A DNA stretch of 64,000 bases, taken from assembly GCA_963788935.1 (NCBI GenBank), contig CAWBIM010000016.1:310001-374000 (forward strand), read 5' to 3'. Origin of the DNA: JAOPZW01 sp963788935 (GTDB taxonomy: Bacteria; Actinomycetota; Thermoleophilia; Solirubrobacterales; Solirubrobacteraceae). Made by a program: the position numbers and the translations under genes. The notes beneath the pieces were generated by a model. That model was not told the DNA's origin, did not search any database, and was given only the letters and a program-made list of their open reading frames with translations. Of the stretch, positions 36,383 through 44,447 are shown in pieces; position 1 is the stretch's first letter; every line of letters begins with the position of its first letter.

Positions 36383-37276
36383 CTACTTCTCGACGAACAC
36401 GATGTCGAGCAGGTCCGCGGTGAAGCTGACGCTGTCGTTGAGCTGCTTGACGAGGGTGGAGAGCGGCACCTCGGAGCGCCCGCCGACGAGGACCTGATCG
36501 TTCTCCTGGCGCGTCCCGCTGCCCGACACCGACACGAGCCAGTCGGGGAGCGTCCCGCGGAAGCCGTCGGCGCGGTCCTTGAGGTAGTCCGTGCAGCGCC
36601 GGAACAGCTTGGGCAGGATCAGCGCGCCGTTCGGGGGCGAGATCGAGGCCTGGTCGGCGAGCTTGAACATCGCCGTCTCGTCCACCGCCCAGACGCCCTT
36701 GCCCGCGTCCCGCGCCTGGCCGGCGATCCGGCGCAGGCGCGTCCGGTGCGGCGCGGGCGTGGAGGTGTAGAGGGTCACGTAGGACAGGCCCGCGGCCAGC
36801 GAGCGGGCGTTGAGCGTCCGGTCGAGCAGCGCGGTCTCGAGCTCGGTCCACGTGCCGTCGCGCAGCCCGTCGCCGTCGTCGCCGGCGAGGAGGTAGGCGA
36901 TCGGCCGCCCGTTGGGGTCGACGCCCTTGGACAGGATCGTCGCGGGCCGGGTCGCGGGGTCGGCGGACTGGACCGTCGAGTTCTGGTCGAAGACGACGTC
37001 CGTGAAGCCGACCTGCTCGAGCAGCCAGTCGCGGGCGGGCTCGCCCTGCGGCTGGGCGTCCTTGCCGTAGTGGGTCTCGGGCGAGTCGATGCCCTCGAGG
37101 CGCAGCTGGACGCTGCCGTCGACCCGCGACGCCCGCACCCGGTCGCCGCGGTAGAGGTCGTCGAGGAGCTCGGGCTTGGCCGGGATGAAGCGGATGGAGT
37201 CGCCGTCCGGGCTCTTGCCCACGACCGTGAGCTTGCCCTTCAGGACGCGCAGGAACGGAACGGCCATGCCCCGCAT
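36383..37276 (-). CDS. Staphylococcal-nuclease-like (thermonuclease) domain protein
   Basis: 297 aa. The SNase OB-fold region spans about residues 15-175: VGKSPDGDSIRFIPA (metal-binding Asp) and VQLRLEGIDSPETHYG (catalytic-type Arg and Glu in RLxGIDxPE), then GRPIAYLLAGDDGDG and LNARSLAAGLSYVTLY. The C-terminal ~120 residues are unassigned. No signal peptide is visible, unlike most secreted homologues, so it may be cytosolic. It is transcribed against its neighbours on both sides. Confidence 0.78.
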   Translation of the reverse strand: MRGMAVPFLRVLKGKLTVVGKSPDGDSIRFIPAKPELLDDLYRGDRVRASRVDGSVQLRLEGIDSPETHYGKDAQPQGEPARDWLLEQVGFTDVVFDQNSTVQSADPATRPATILSKGVDPNGRPIAYLLAGDDGDGLRDGTWTELETALLDRTLNARSLAAGLSYVTLYTSTPAPHRTRLRRIAGQARDAGKGVWAVDETAMFKLADQASISPPNGALILPKLFRRCTDYLKDRADGFRGTLPDWLVSVSGSGTRQENDQVLVGGRSEVPLSTLVKQLNDSVSFTADLLDIVFVEK

Positions 37277-37341
37277 CCGATCAGGCGCATCGGACGCACG
37301 GGGTGAACGAGGCGTGTCCGGCGCGTGGCACGATCCGGCGC

Positions 37342-37590
37342 GTGCCCACCGTGACCGTGTACGGCCGCCCCGGCTGCCATCTGTGCGACGACGCCCTCGC
37401 GGTGCTCGAGCGGATCCGGTCCGACGCGCCCTTCGACCTGCGCACCGTGGACATCGAGGGCGACGACGCCCTGCTGCGCGCCTACCTCGTCCGCATCCCC
37501 GTCGTCTGCCTCGACGGCGACGAGCTGTACGACTACGTCGTCGACGAGGCCGACCTGCGCGCGCGCCTCGCTAGAGTTGATCGCGGATGA
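37342..37590 (+). CDS. Glutaredoxin-like thioredoxin-fold protein
   Basis: 82 aa. VTVYGRPGCHLCDDALAVLE has the redox CxxC, and IPVVCLDGDELYDYVVDEAD contains the cis-Pro strand. It matches the short DUF836/glutaredoxin family common before rex or hemA in actinobacteria. The GTG start keeps the standard domain length; a GTG at 37303 would add a non-conserved 13-residue extension. The stop overlaps the rex ATG. Confidence 0.85.
   Translation: MPTVTVYGRPGCHLCDDALAVLERIRSDAPFDLRTVDIEGDDALLRAYLVRIPVVCLDGDELYDYVVDEADLRARLARVDRG
37572..37577 (+). promoter_or_regulatory. Candidate internal -10 for rex
   Basis: TAGAGT lies 9 bases before the rex ATG, inside the end of the glutaredoxin gene. It could give rex a separate leaderless transcript. 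Confidence 0.45.
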
Positions 37591-38264
37591 GCCTTGGGGA
37601 CGTCACCCCGTCGGTCGCCGCCGACGCCGCCAACGGCGCGGGCGCTGGCGAGCGCCTCTCGCTCGGCGTCGCCGCGCGCCTCTCGCGCTATCTCCAGGTC
37701 CTGACGCAGGCCAAGAAGATGGGCAAGGAGACGATCTCCTCCCAGGAGCTCAGCGACTACACGCACGTCAACTCGACCCAGATCCGCCGCGACCTGTCCG
37801 GCTTCGGCAAGTTCGGCAAGCGCGGCGTCGGCTACAACGTCGACTCGCTCGTCTCGCAGATCCGCAAGATCCTGCGGACCGCCGGCCAGCACAACATCGC
37901 GCTGTTCGGCGCCGGCCACCTCGGCCAGGCGATCGCGTCGAGCGACATCTTCGCCGACCACGGCTTCCGCGTCGTGGCGATCTTCGACAACGACCCCGCC
38001 AAGCTGGGGGAGGCGGTCGGCGCGCAGCGGGTCCGCCCCGTCGACGACCTGCGCCAGGTCGTCGAGGAGGAGGACATCGTGGTCGGCGTCCTCGCCGTCC
38101 CGACGGCGGCCGCGCAGACCCTCGCCGACAACCTCGTCGACGCCGGCGTGAAGATCATCTTCAACTATTCGGACGCCCTGCTGCAGGTCCCGCCCGAGGT
38201 GACGGTCCACACCTCCAGCCCCGCGGTCGACCTGCTGTACGCGCTCTACTTCTACCTCACATAG
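37587..38264 (+). CDS. rex: Redox-sensing transcriptional repressor Rex
   Basis: 225 aa. The N-terminal winged helix (RLSRYLQVLTQAKKMGKETI and HVNSTQIRRDLSGFGKFGKR) binds DNA. The Rossmann domain carries NIALFGAGHLGQAI and VVAIFDNDPAKLG for NADH/NAD+ sensing. The C-terminal domain-swapped helix is SSPAVDLLYALYFYLT. Rex represses respiratory or fermentative genes and releases DNA when NADH rises. It lies between a glutaredoxin-like and a glutamate-cysteine-ligase-like gene, forming a redox-themed cluster. Confidence 0.95.
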   Translation: MSLGDVTPSVAADAANGAGAGERLSLGVAARLSRYLQVLTQAKKMGKETISSQELSDYTHVNSTQIRRDLSGFGKFGKRGVGYNVDSLVSQIRKILRTAGQHNIALFGAGHLGQAIASSDIFADHGFRVVAIFDNDPAKLGEAVGAQRVRPVDDLRQVVEEEDIVVGVLAVPTAAAQTLADNLVDAGVKIIFNYSDALLQVPPEVTVHTSSPAVDLLYALYFYLT

Positions 38265-38270
38265 GCCGCC

Positions 38271-39422
38271 ATGACGATCGACGCCGATCGCGCCGCGGAG
38301 AGCTTCGCGGCCGCGACCGACTTCACGGTCGGGATCGAGGAGGAGTTCGCGGTCCTCGACGCCGGGACGCTCGACCTCGTGCCGCGCTTCGAGGAGCTGC
38401 GCGACCTCGCGGCGGCCGAGGACCCGCTGCTGTCCGAGGCGATCGCGGGCGAGCTGATCTCGAGCGAGATCGAGATCCGCTCCGGCCGCGGCGAGGACCT
38501 CGCCGACGCCCTGGCCCGCCAGCGCGAGCTGCGCCAGCGCCTGTTCGGCCTCGCCGCGGGCCGCGGGATCGCGCTCGGGGCGACGGGCACGCACCCGTGG
38601 AGCGACTACCGCGAGCAGCACAACATCGACACCGAGCACTACCGCCGGGTCGTCGACGGCCTGCAGTACGTCGCCCGGCGCAACAACACCTTCTCGATCC
38701 ACGTCCACGTCGGCGTCCGCGGGGCGGACCGCGCGATCCGCGTCTGCGACCGCCTACGCCCGGTGCTCCCGCTGCTGCTCGCCCTCAGCGCGAACTCGCC
38801 CTACGTCGACGCGCGCGACTCGGGTCTGCACTCGGCCCGCTCGCAGACGTTCACGAAGAGCTTCCCGCGCTGCGGGATCCCCGACCCGTTCGGCACGTGG
38901 GCGGCCTACCGCGACTACGTCGACTTCCTCGTGCGGACGAACTCGATCGTCGAGTACACGCAGGTGTGGTGGTCGATCCGCCCGCATTTCAGCTTCGGGA
39001 CGGTCGAGGTGCGCATCTGCGACGCGCAGTCCACCGCCCAGGAGGCCGAGGCGCTGACCGCGCTCATCGTCGCCGCGGTCGCCCAGGCCGCCCGCGACGA
39101 GGACGAGCGCGTGCCGTTCGAGGACCCTCCGCGCCGGCTGATCGAGGAGAACTTCTGGCGCGCGATCCGCTATGGCCTCGACGGCCGGATGATCGACCTC
39201 GACCGGGCGGTCGAGTACCCCGCCGCGGCGACCGCCGACCGCCTGCTGCAGTGGACCGCGCCGGTCCGCGCCGAGCTCGGGATCGAGCCGGTCTTCCCGG
39301 CCGCCAACGGCGCTCAGCGCCAGCGGCGGGCCATCGCGGCCGGCGTCGACATGCGCGAGGTGTACGCCGCGGCTGTGAAGGACACGCGACAGACCTATGT
39401 CCAGGAGGCGAAGGCCGCATGA
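38271..39422 (+). CDS. GCS2-family carboxylate-amine ligase (YbdK-like)
   Basis: 383 aa. TVGIEEEFAVLDAGTLDLVP is the GCS2 N-terminal signature with metal-binding Glu. GATGTHPWSDYREQ, NTFSIHVHVGVRGADRAIRV and TVEVRICDAQSTAQEAEALT complete the ATP-grasp-like active site. The family has weak glutamate-cysteine ligase activity, and in actinobacteria may act in ergothioneine or mycothiol-independent thiol metabolism. It starts 6 bases after rex, and its stop overlaps the next gene. Confidence 0.92.
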   Translation: MTIDADRAAESFAAATDFTVGIEEEFAVLDAGTLDLVPRFEELRDLAAAEDPLLSEAIAGELISSEIEIRSGRGEDLADALARQRELRQRLFGLAAGRGIALGATGTHPWSDYREQHNIDTEHYRRVVDGLQYVARRNNTFSIHVHVGVRGADRAIRVCDRLRPVLPLLLALSANSPYVDARDSGLHSARSQTFTKSFPRCGIPDPFGTWAAYRDYVDFLVRTNSIVEYTQVWWSIRPHFSFGTVEVRICDAQSTAQEAEALTALIVAAVAQAARDEDERVPFEDPPRRLIEENFWRAIRYGLDGRMIDLDRAVEYPAAATADRLLQWTAPVRAELGIEPVFPAANGAQRQRRAIAAGVDMREVYAAAVKDTRQTYVQEAKAA

Positions 39423-39931
39423 GCGAGCAGGGACCACCACCCCAGGGCGACCCGCGGGGCGCCCCGTCCGAGGAGGAGCTGCGCGCGTACGCCGAGCAGC
39501 TCAAGCAGGTGCGCGTCGAAGACGTGATCGCCCAGACGATCGGACCGCTGTTGAACCTCGGCACGCTGCGCGCCGGCCTGATGCCGGGCAGCGAGGGCGA
39601 GGTCGACCTCGGCCAGCTGCGCAAGGCGATCGAGGCCGCGCGGGCGCTGTTGCCGCTCGTCGAGGCCGAGCTCGGCCCCGAGGCGGCGGCGGTCCGCGGC
39701 GCGGTGTCGAACCTCCAGATGGCCTACGCGCAGCTCGTCAACCAGACGGGCGGCGCCGCCGGAGGCCGCGGAGGGCGAGGCGCCGCCGACCGGCCCGGGC
39801 GCCGGCGCGCCCGGTCAGGCCCCGCCGAGCCAGGCCCCACCCGGCCAGGCCGCCGGCCGGAGGACGACGTCAAGCCCGGCGAGCCCGGCCCCGCGCAGCG
39901 CTCCGGCCGCCTCTGGGTGCCCGGCCAGTAG
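39419..39931 (+). CDS. Conserved hypothetical helical protein
   Basis: 170 aa, family not recognised with certainty. Residues ~15-115 are predicted helical and charged (PSEEELRAYAEQLKQVRVED, TIGPLLNLGTLRAGLM, LRKAIEAARALLPLVEAELG). This looks similar to small DUF1844-like proteins. The rest is a Gly/Arg/Pro-rich linker ending in a conserved-looking SGRLWVPGQ. In the linker (about 39758-39853) an alternative frame gives a more typical acidic Pro/Ala linker, so a pair of compensating base errors is possible. It is the last gene of the rex operon. Confidence 0.7.
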   Translation: MSEQGPPPQGDPRGAPSEEELRAYAEQLKQVRVEDVIAQTIGPLLNLGTLRAGLMPGSEGEVDLGQLRKAIEAARALLPLVEAELGPEAAAVRGAVSNLQMAYAQLVNQTGGAAGGRGGRGAADRPGRRRARSGPAEPGPTRPGRRPEDDVKPGEPGPAQRSGRLWVPGQ

Positions 39932-39959
39932 TCGCGCGGACACGGCCGCCGGGACCCTG

Positions 39960-39985
39960 CGGCGCGCCCCGGCCGGGGCGCGCCG
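39960..39985 (+). terminator. 26-bp perfect palindrome after the rex operon
   Basis: CGGCGCGCCCCGG meets its exact reverse complement with no spacer. It lies 29 bases after the last stop of the rex operon. The RNA would fold into a very stable hairpin without a U-run, as is common for terminators in GC-rich actinobacteria. Confidence 0.55.
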
Positions 39986-40030
39986 GGTCGCCGGTCGAAC
40001 GCGAACGGACGTTCCGTGCGATGCGCCCGA

Positions 40031-40150
40031 TACCATCATCGGCGCTCTTGAGCCGGGGCACGGCACCCTCCGGGTGCTCTTTGCCGTTCGCTCACGCGTT
40101 CGGCGCGCAGATCTCGCGCGTCGCACGCGGCTGACATATTTCTCGGAGGA
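40031..40150 (+). promoter_or_regulatory. hppA promoter/leader with attenuator-like hairpin and RBS
   Basis: TACCAT (40031-40036) is a possible -10. It is followed by GCACCC-TCC-GGGTGC then TCTTT (40063-40082), which resembles an intrinsic terminator placed before the gene. A second AT-rich spot, CATATT near 40134-40139, may be a nearer promoter. GGAGGA at 40144-40150 sits 7 bases before the TTG start. The rest of 39986-40156 shows no gene. Confidence 0.4.
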
Positions 40151-40156
40151 ACCGAC

Positions 40157-42220
40157 TTGAGTGAATTTCTAACCGACCACGGGGTCATCGTCGCGCTCGT
40201 CTGCGCGATGGGCGCCGTGGCGTACGGGGTCCTGACGACCCGCTCGCTGCTGGCGCTCTCGCCGGGCAACGCGGAGATGGTGCGCATCTCCGGGGCGGTG
40301 CAGGAGGGCGCTCGTGCCTATCTGAACCGGCAGTACACGACGATCGCGATCGTCGGCGTCGTGCTGGCCATCGCGCTCATCTTCATCCAGAACGTGTCGG
40401 TGGCCGTCGGCTTCGTGATCGGCGGCATCCTCTCCGGCTCGACCGGCTACATCGGCATGAACGTCTCGGTGCGCGCGAACGCCCGCGTCGCGGAGGCCGC
40501 GCGCGGCGGCGTCGCGCCCGCGCTCGCCGTCGCCTTCCGCGGCGGTGCCATCACGGGCCTGCTCGTCGTCGGCCTGGCACTGATCGGCGTCGCCGGCTAC
40601 TACGGGATCCTCACCGCGTTCGCCGGCCAGACGCAGAAGGAGGCCGTCGACGCGCTCATCGGCCTCGGCTTCGGCGGCTCCCTGATCTCGGTGTTCGCCC
40701 GTCTCGGCGGCGGCATCTTCACGAAGGCGGCCGACGTCGGCGCCGACCTCGTCGGCAAGGTCGAGGCCGGCATCCCGGAGGACGACCCGCGCAATCCGGC
40801 CGTGATCGCCGACAACGTGGGCGACAACGTCGGCGACTGCGCCGGCATGGCGGCCGACCTGTTCGAGACCTACGCGGTCACCGCCGTCGCGGTCATGCTC
40901 CTCGGCGTCCTGACGTTCCAGGAGCAGACGGCGGTCGCGCTCTACCCGCTCGTGCTCGGCGGCGTGGCGATCATCGCCTCGATCATCGGCACGTTCGCGG
41001 TCCGCACGACGACCGACAACGTCGAGCGGGCCCTGTACCAGGGCCTGATCCTCTCGGGCCTCATCGCCGCGATCGCCTTCTACCCGGTCACCCAGTGGCT
41101 GATGGACGGCATCTCGCTGCGCGGCAACGGCAACGCCCCGAGCGTCGGGGACCTGTACCTCTGCTCGATCATCGGCATCGCCGTGACGGCGTGCCTGTTC
41201 GTCATCACCGACTACTACACCTCGACGCGCTTCGGCCCGGTCCGCAAGACGGCCGCCGCGTCGCAGACCGGCCACGCGACGAACATCATCTCCGGCCTCG
41301 CCCAGGGCCTCCAGGCGACGGCGCTGCCCGCGCTCGTGCTCGTGCTCGGCATCCTCGCCTCCTGGAAGGTCGCCGGCGGCGGCGCGGTCGGCATCTACGG
41401 CATCGGCGTCGCGGTCATGGGCCAGCTCTCGCTGACCGGCCTGATCGTCGCGCTCGACGCGTTCGGCCCGATCACCGACAACGCGGGCGGCATCGCGGAG
41501 ATGGCGAACCTGCCCGAGGACGTCCGCAACGTCACCGATCCGCTCGACGCGGTCGGCAACACGACGAAGGCGGTCACGAAGGGCTACGCGATCGGCTCCG
41601 CCGTGCTCGCGGCGATCGTGCTGTTCGCCGGCTTCAAGGCCGAGCTCCTGGAGGAGGGTCAGCGCGTCGTGTTCGCGATCGACGACCCGCCGGTCCTCAT
41701 GGGCCTGCTGCTCGGCGGCCTCATGGTGTGCCTGTTCGCGGCCCTGTCGATGGAGGCCGTCGGCCGCGCGGGCGGCGCGGTCGTCGAGGAGGTGCGCCGC
41801 CAGTTCCGCGAGAAGCCGGGGATCATGGACGGCACCGAGGAGCCCGACTACCACACGAGCGTCGACCTCGTGACGAAGGCGGCGCAGCGGGAGATGATCC
41901 TGCCGTCGCTGATCCCGATCCTGATCCCGTTCATCGTCGGCCTGCTGAGCGTCGAGGCGCTCGGCGGCCTGCTCATCGGCGTGATCGTCGTCGGCTTCTT
42001 CTTCGCCGTCCTCATGACCGCCGGCGGCGGCGCGTGGGACAACGCGAAGAAGCTCATCGAGGACGGCGCCTTCGGCGGCAAGGGCTCCGAGGCCCACGCC
42101 GCGTCGGTCACCGGCGACACGGTCGGCGACCCGTTCAAGGACACCGCCGGCCCGGCGATCAACCCCATGATCAAGGTCGCGAACATCGTCGCGATCCTGA
42201 TCATCCCGATCATCACCTAG
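40157..42220 (+). CDS. hppA: K+-insensitive proton-pumping pyrophosphatase
   Basis: 687 aa with about sixteen TM helices. It couples PPi hydrolysis to H+ export. DNVGDNVGDCAGMAADLFE is the PPi/Mg site, and GDTVGDPFKDTAGPAINPM lies near the C-terminus. The GNTTKAVTKGYAIGSA segment has the Lys/Thr pair that marks K+-independent pumps (K+-dependent ones carry Ala/Gly). The start is TTG, supported by GGAGGA 7 bases upstream; no ATG or GTG gives the conserved N-terminus. It is a single-gene transcript ending in a strong hairpin. Confidence 0.96.
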   Translation: MSEFLTDHGVIVALVCAMGAVAYGVLTTRSLLALSPGNAEMVRISGAVQEGARAYLNRQYTTIAIVGVVLAIALIFIQNVSVAVGFVIGGILSGSTGYIGMNVSVRANARVAEAARGGVAPALAVAFRGGAITGLLVVGLALIGVAGYYGILTAFAGQTQKEAVDALIGLGFGGSLISVFARLGGGIFTKAADVGADLVGKVEAGIPEDDPRNPAVIADNVGDNVGDCAGMAADLFETYAVTAVAVMLLGVLTFQEQTAVALYPLVLGGVAIIASIIGTFAVRTTTDNVERALYQGLILSGLIAAIAFYPVTQWLMDGISLRGNGNAPSVGDLYLCSIIGIAVTACLFVITDYYTSTRFGPVRKTAAASQTGHATNIISGLAQGLQATALPALVLVLGILASWKVAGGGAVGIYGIGVAVMGQLSLTGLIVALDAFGPITDNAGGIAEMANLPEDVRNVTDPLDAVGNTTKAVTKGYAIGSAVLAAIVLFAGFKAELLEEGQRVVFAIDDPPVLMGLLLGGLMVCLFAALSMEAVGRAGGAVVEEVRRQFREKPGIMDGTEEPDYHTSVDLVTKAAQREMILPSLIPILIPFIVGLLSVEALGGLLIGVIVVGFFFAVLMTAGGGAWDNAKKLIEDGAFGGKGSEAHAASVTGDTVGDPFKDTAGPAINPMIKVANIVAILIIPIIT

Positions 42221-42225
42221 CGACC

Positions 42226-42278
42226 GTCACAGCGGGCGGCCGGGTCCCGGCCGCCCGCCGATCATCCGCCGCTGTGAC
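42226..42278 (+). terminator. Nested hairpins after hppA
   Basis: A perfect 13-bp stem GCGGGCGGCCGGG/CCCGGCCGCCCGC with one central T spans 42232-42258, 11 bases after the hppA stop. A second pair, GTCACAGCGG (42226-42235) with CCGCTGTGAC (42269-42278), can form an alternative outer stem. Confidence 0.75.
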
Positions 42279-42311
42279 GCCCGTCATCGGCCTAGACTGA
42301 TGATCTGAGAC

Positions 42312-44444
42312 ATGGCTGAACGCCGGCTTCACGGACTGCAGCGCGTCCTCGGGACGTACGCCCTGGCGTCGAGCGCCTACGGAAACGTCGGCTCGTCGAT
42401 CTACTACGCGCTCGGTCTCGTGGCGAGCTTCGCCCTGGGCCTGACCCCGCTGGTCTTCATCCTCAGCGGCGCCATCTTCTATCTCACGGCCGCCACCTAC
42501 GCCGAGGCGACCGCGATGTTCCCCGAGGCCGGCGGGTCCTCGAGCTTCGCCCGCCGCGCCTTCAACGAGTTCTGGTCCTTCTTCGCCGCGTGGGGCCAGA
42601 TGCTCAACTACACGATCACGATCGCCATCTCGGCGTTCTTCGTGCCGCACTACATCGGCGGGATCCTGTGGTCGCCGCTGCGCCACTCGCCCGGCGACAT
42701 CGTCGGCGGGATCATCGTCGTCGCGGTCCTGTCGGCCATCAACGTCCTCGGGGCGAAGGAGTCGGCCGGGGTCAACATCCTGCTCGCGGTCGTCGACTTC
42801 TGCACGCAGCTGCTGCTCGTCGTCGTCGGCGCGGTGCTCGTCTTCTCGCCCGACACGCTCGCCAACAACGTCACCTTCGGCGTCGCGCCGACGTGGAAGA
42901 ACTTCCTCATCTCGATCCCGGTGGCGATGATCGCCTACACCGGCATCGAGACGATCTCGAACATGGCCGAGGAGGCCACGGACGAGGAGCGGACGATCCC
43001 CGCGGCCATCAACCGCGTCGTGATCGCCGTGTTCGTCATCTACGCCGCCCTGCCGGCCGTCGCGCTCAGCGCGCTGCCCGTCACCCAGAACGCCGACGGC
43101 ACCTACCAGACGCTCCTGGGCCTGACCGAGGAGCAGGGCGGCTACGCCGGCGACCCGATCCTCGGCGTCGTCAAGACGCTCGATCTCGGCGCGCTCCAGC
43201 AGCCGGCCGAGATCTACGTCGGCCTGCTCGCCGCGACGATCCTCTTCATCGCCACGAACGCGGGCATCATCGGCGTGTCGCGGCTCGTGTACTCGATGGG
43301 CCTGCACCGCCAGATGCCCGACCGGCTGCGCCAGCTGCACCCGAAGTTCGGGACCCCCTGGATCGGGATCATCGTCTTCGGCACCGTCGCCTGCATCGCG
43401 ATGCTCCCGGGCCAGGCCGACTTCCTCGGCTACATGTACGCGTTCGGCGCGATGCTCTCGTTCTCGATCGCGCACGCGTCCGTCATCCGCCTGCGGATCA
43501 CCCAGCCCGACCGGCGGCGCCCGTACCGCGGTCCGGGCGTCCTGCGCATCCGCGGCTACGACCTGCCGGTGTTCGCCCTCATCGGGATGCTCGGCACCGT
43601 CCTGGCGTTCATCGTCGTGACGATCCTCCACGTCAACGTGGCGATCGCGGGCACGGCGTGGCTGGCGATCGGGATCGTCTTCTACACCGTCTACCGCCAC
43701 GGCCAGGGCCTGGATCTCACGACGACGACGAAGGTCGCGCTGCCCGCGCCGGTGACCGAGCACGAGGCGGAGTACCAGTCGGTGCTGGTCGCGCTCGACG
43801 TCAAGAACTACTCCGAGGGCGCCGTCGCCACCGCCGCCAAGGTCGCGGCCCGCCGCCGGCGCGGCATCCACGTGCTCGTCACGATCCCGGTGCCCGCATC
43901 GTCGCCGATCACGGCCGAGATGCCCGAGCAGGAGCTCGCCGCGCAGGCGATCCTCGAGCAGGCGCGCATCCAGGGCGGGCGGCGCGTCAGCGGCCACTAC
44001 GAGAAGGTCCGTCCCGGCCAGGCCGGGCGCATGATCGTCAACGAGGCGCGCGCCATGCACGCCCAGGCGGTCGTGCTGCCGCTGCCCGGGCGGACGGGCG
44101 GCTCGCTGTTCGGCAAGACGGTCGAGACCGTGCTCGCCGAGCGCCCGTGCCGGGTCATCATCCACTCCGACGGCGCGTTGACCAGCGGCGAGGCGGCGCG
44201 CGAGCGCCGCGCCGAGGCCATCGCCGCCGCGGCCGCTGCGCGGCGGCGACTGACGGTGCCCGAGGCCCGCGACGTCCACCGCCGGGGGACGCAGCTCCTG
44301 TCCGTCGCGATGCTCGTGATCGGCGTCGCGCTGATCGTGCGCGCGCTGGCGGCCGGCGGCGGCGCGCTCGCCGTCGGCGTCGTGTTCGGCACGCTGTTCG
44401 TCGCCGCCGGGCTCGGGCGGCTGTGGGTGGCGAGGGGCGACTAG
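42312..44444 (+). CDS. APC-superfamily permease with C-terminal Usp domain (KimA-like)
   Basis: 710 aa. Residues ~1-475 form twelve APC-type TM helices (GTYALASSAYGNVGSSIYYA, AYTGIETISNMAEEATDEER). Residues ~485-620 are a universal-stress-protein-like domain (SVLVALDVKNYSEGAVATAA and QAVVLPLPGRTGGSLFGKTV), and a last pair of TM segments follows. Bacillus KimA, a K+/H+ symporter, has the same permease-plus-Usp layout. Mycobacteria carry a similar gene next to ceoB/ceoC. The substrate could be K+ or an amino acid. A TAGACT box lies 13 bases before the ATG. Confidence 0.82.
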   Translation: MAERRLHGLQRVLGTYALASSAYGNVGSSIYYALGLVASFALGLTPLVFILSGAIFYLTAATYAEATAMFPEAGGSSSFARRAFNEFWSFFAAWGQMLNYTITIAISAFFVPHYIGGILWSPLRHSPGDIVGGIIVVAVLSAINVLGAKESAGVNILLAVVDFCTQLLLVVVGAVLVFSPDTLANNVTFGVAPTWKNFLISIPVAMIAYTGIETISNMAEEATDEERTIPAAINRVVIAVFVIYAALPAVALSALPVTQNADGTYQTLLGLTEEQGGYAGDPILGVVKTLDLGALQQPAEIYVGLLAATILFIATNAGIIGVSRLVYSMGLHRQMPDRLRQLHPKFGTPWIGIIVFGTVACIAMLPGQADFLGYMYAFGAMLSFSIAHASVIRLRITQPDRRRPYRGPGVLRIRGYDLPVFALIGMLGTVLAFIVVTILHVNVAIAGTAWLAIGIVFYTVYRHGQGLDLTTTTKVALPAPVTEHEAEYQSVLVALDVKNYSEGAVATAAKVAARRRRGIHVLVTIPVPASSPITAEMPEQELAAQAILEQARIQGGRRVSGHYEKVRPGQAGRMIVNEARAMHAQAVVLPLPGRTGGSLFGKTVETVLAERPCRVIIHSDGALTSGEAARERRAEAIAAAAAARRRLTVPEARDVHRRGTQLLSVAMLVIGVALIVRALAAGGGALAVGVVFGTLFVAAGLGRLWVARGD

Positions 44445-44447
44445 GCG

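Noticed and set aside
39758..39853. Two compensating frame errors in the hypothetical gene after the GCS2 gene
   Set aside because: The alternative frame looks like a better linker, but the annotated frame is open and its C-terminus looks genuine; evidence is too weak to change the call.
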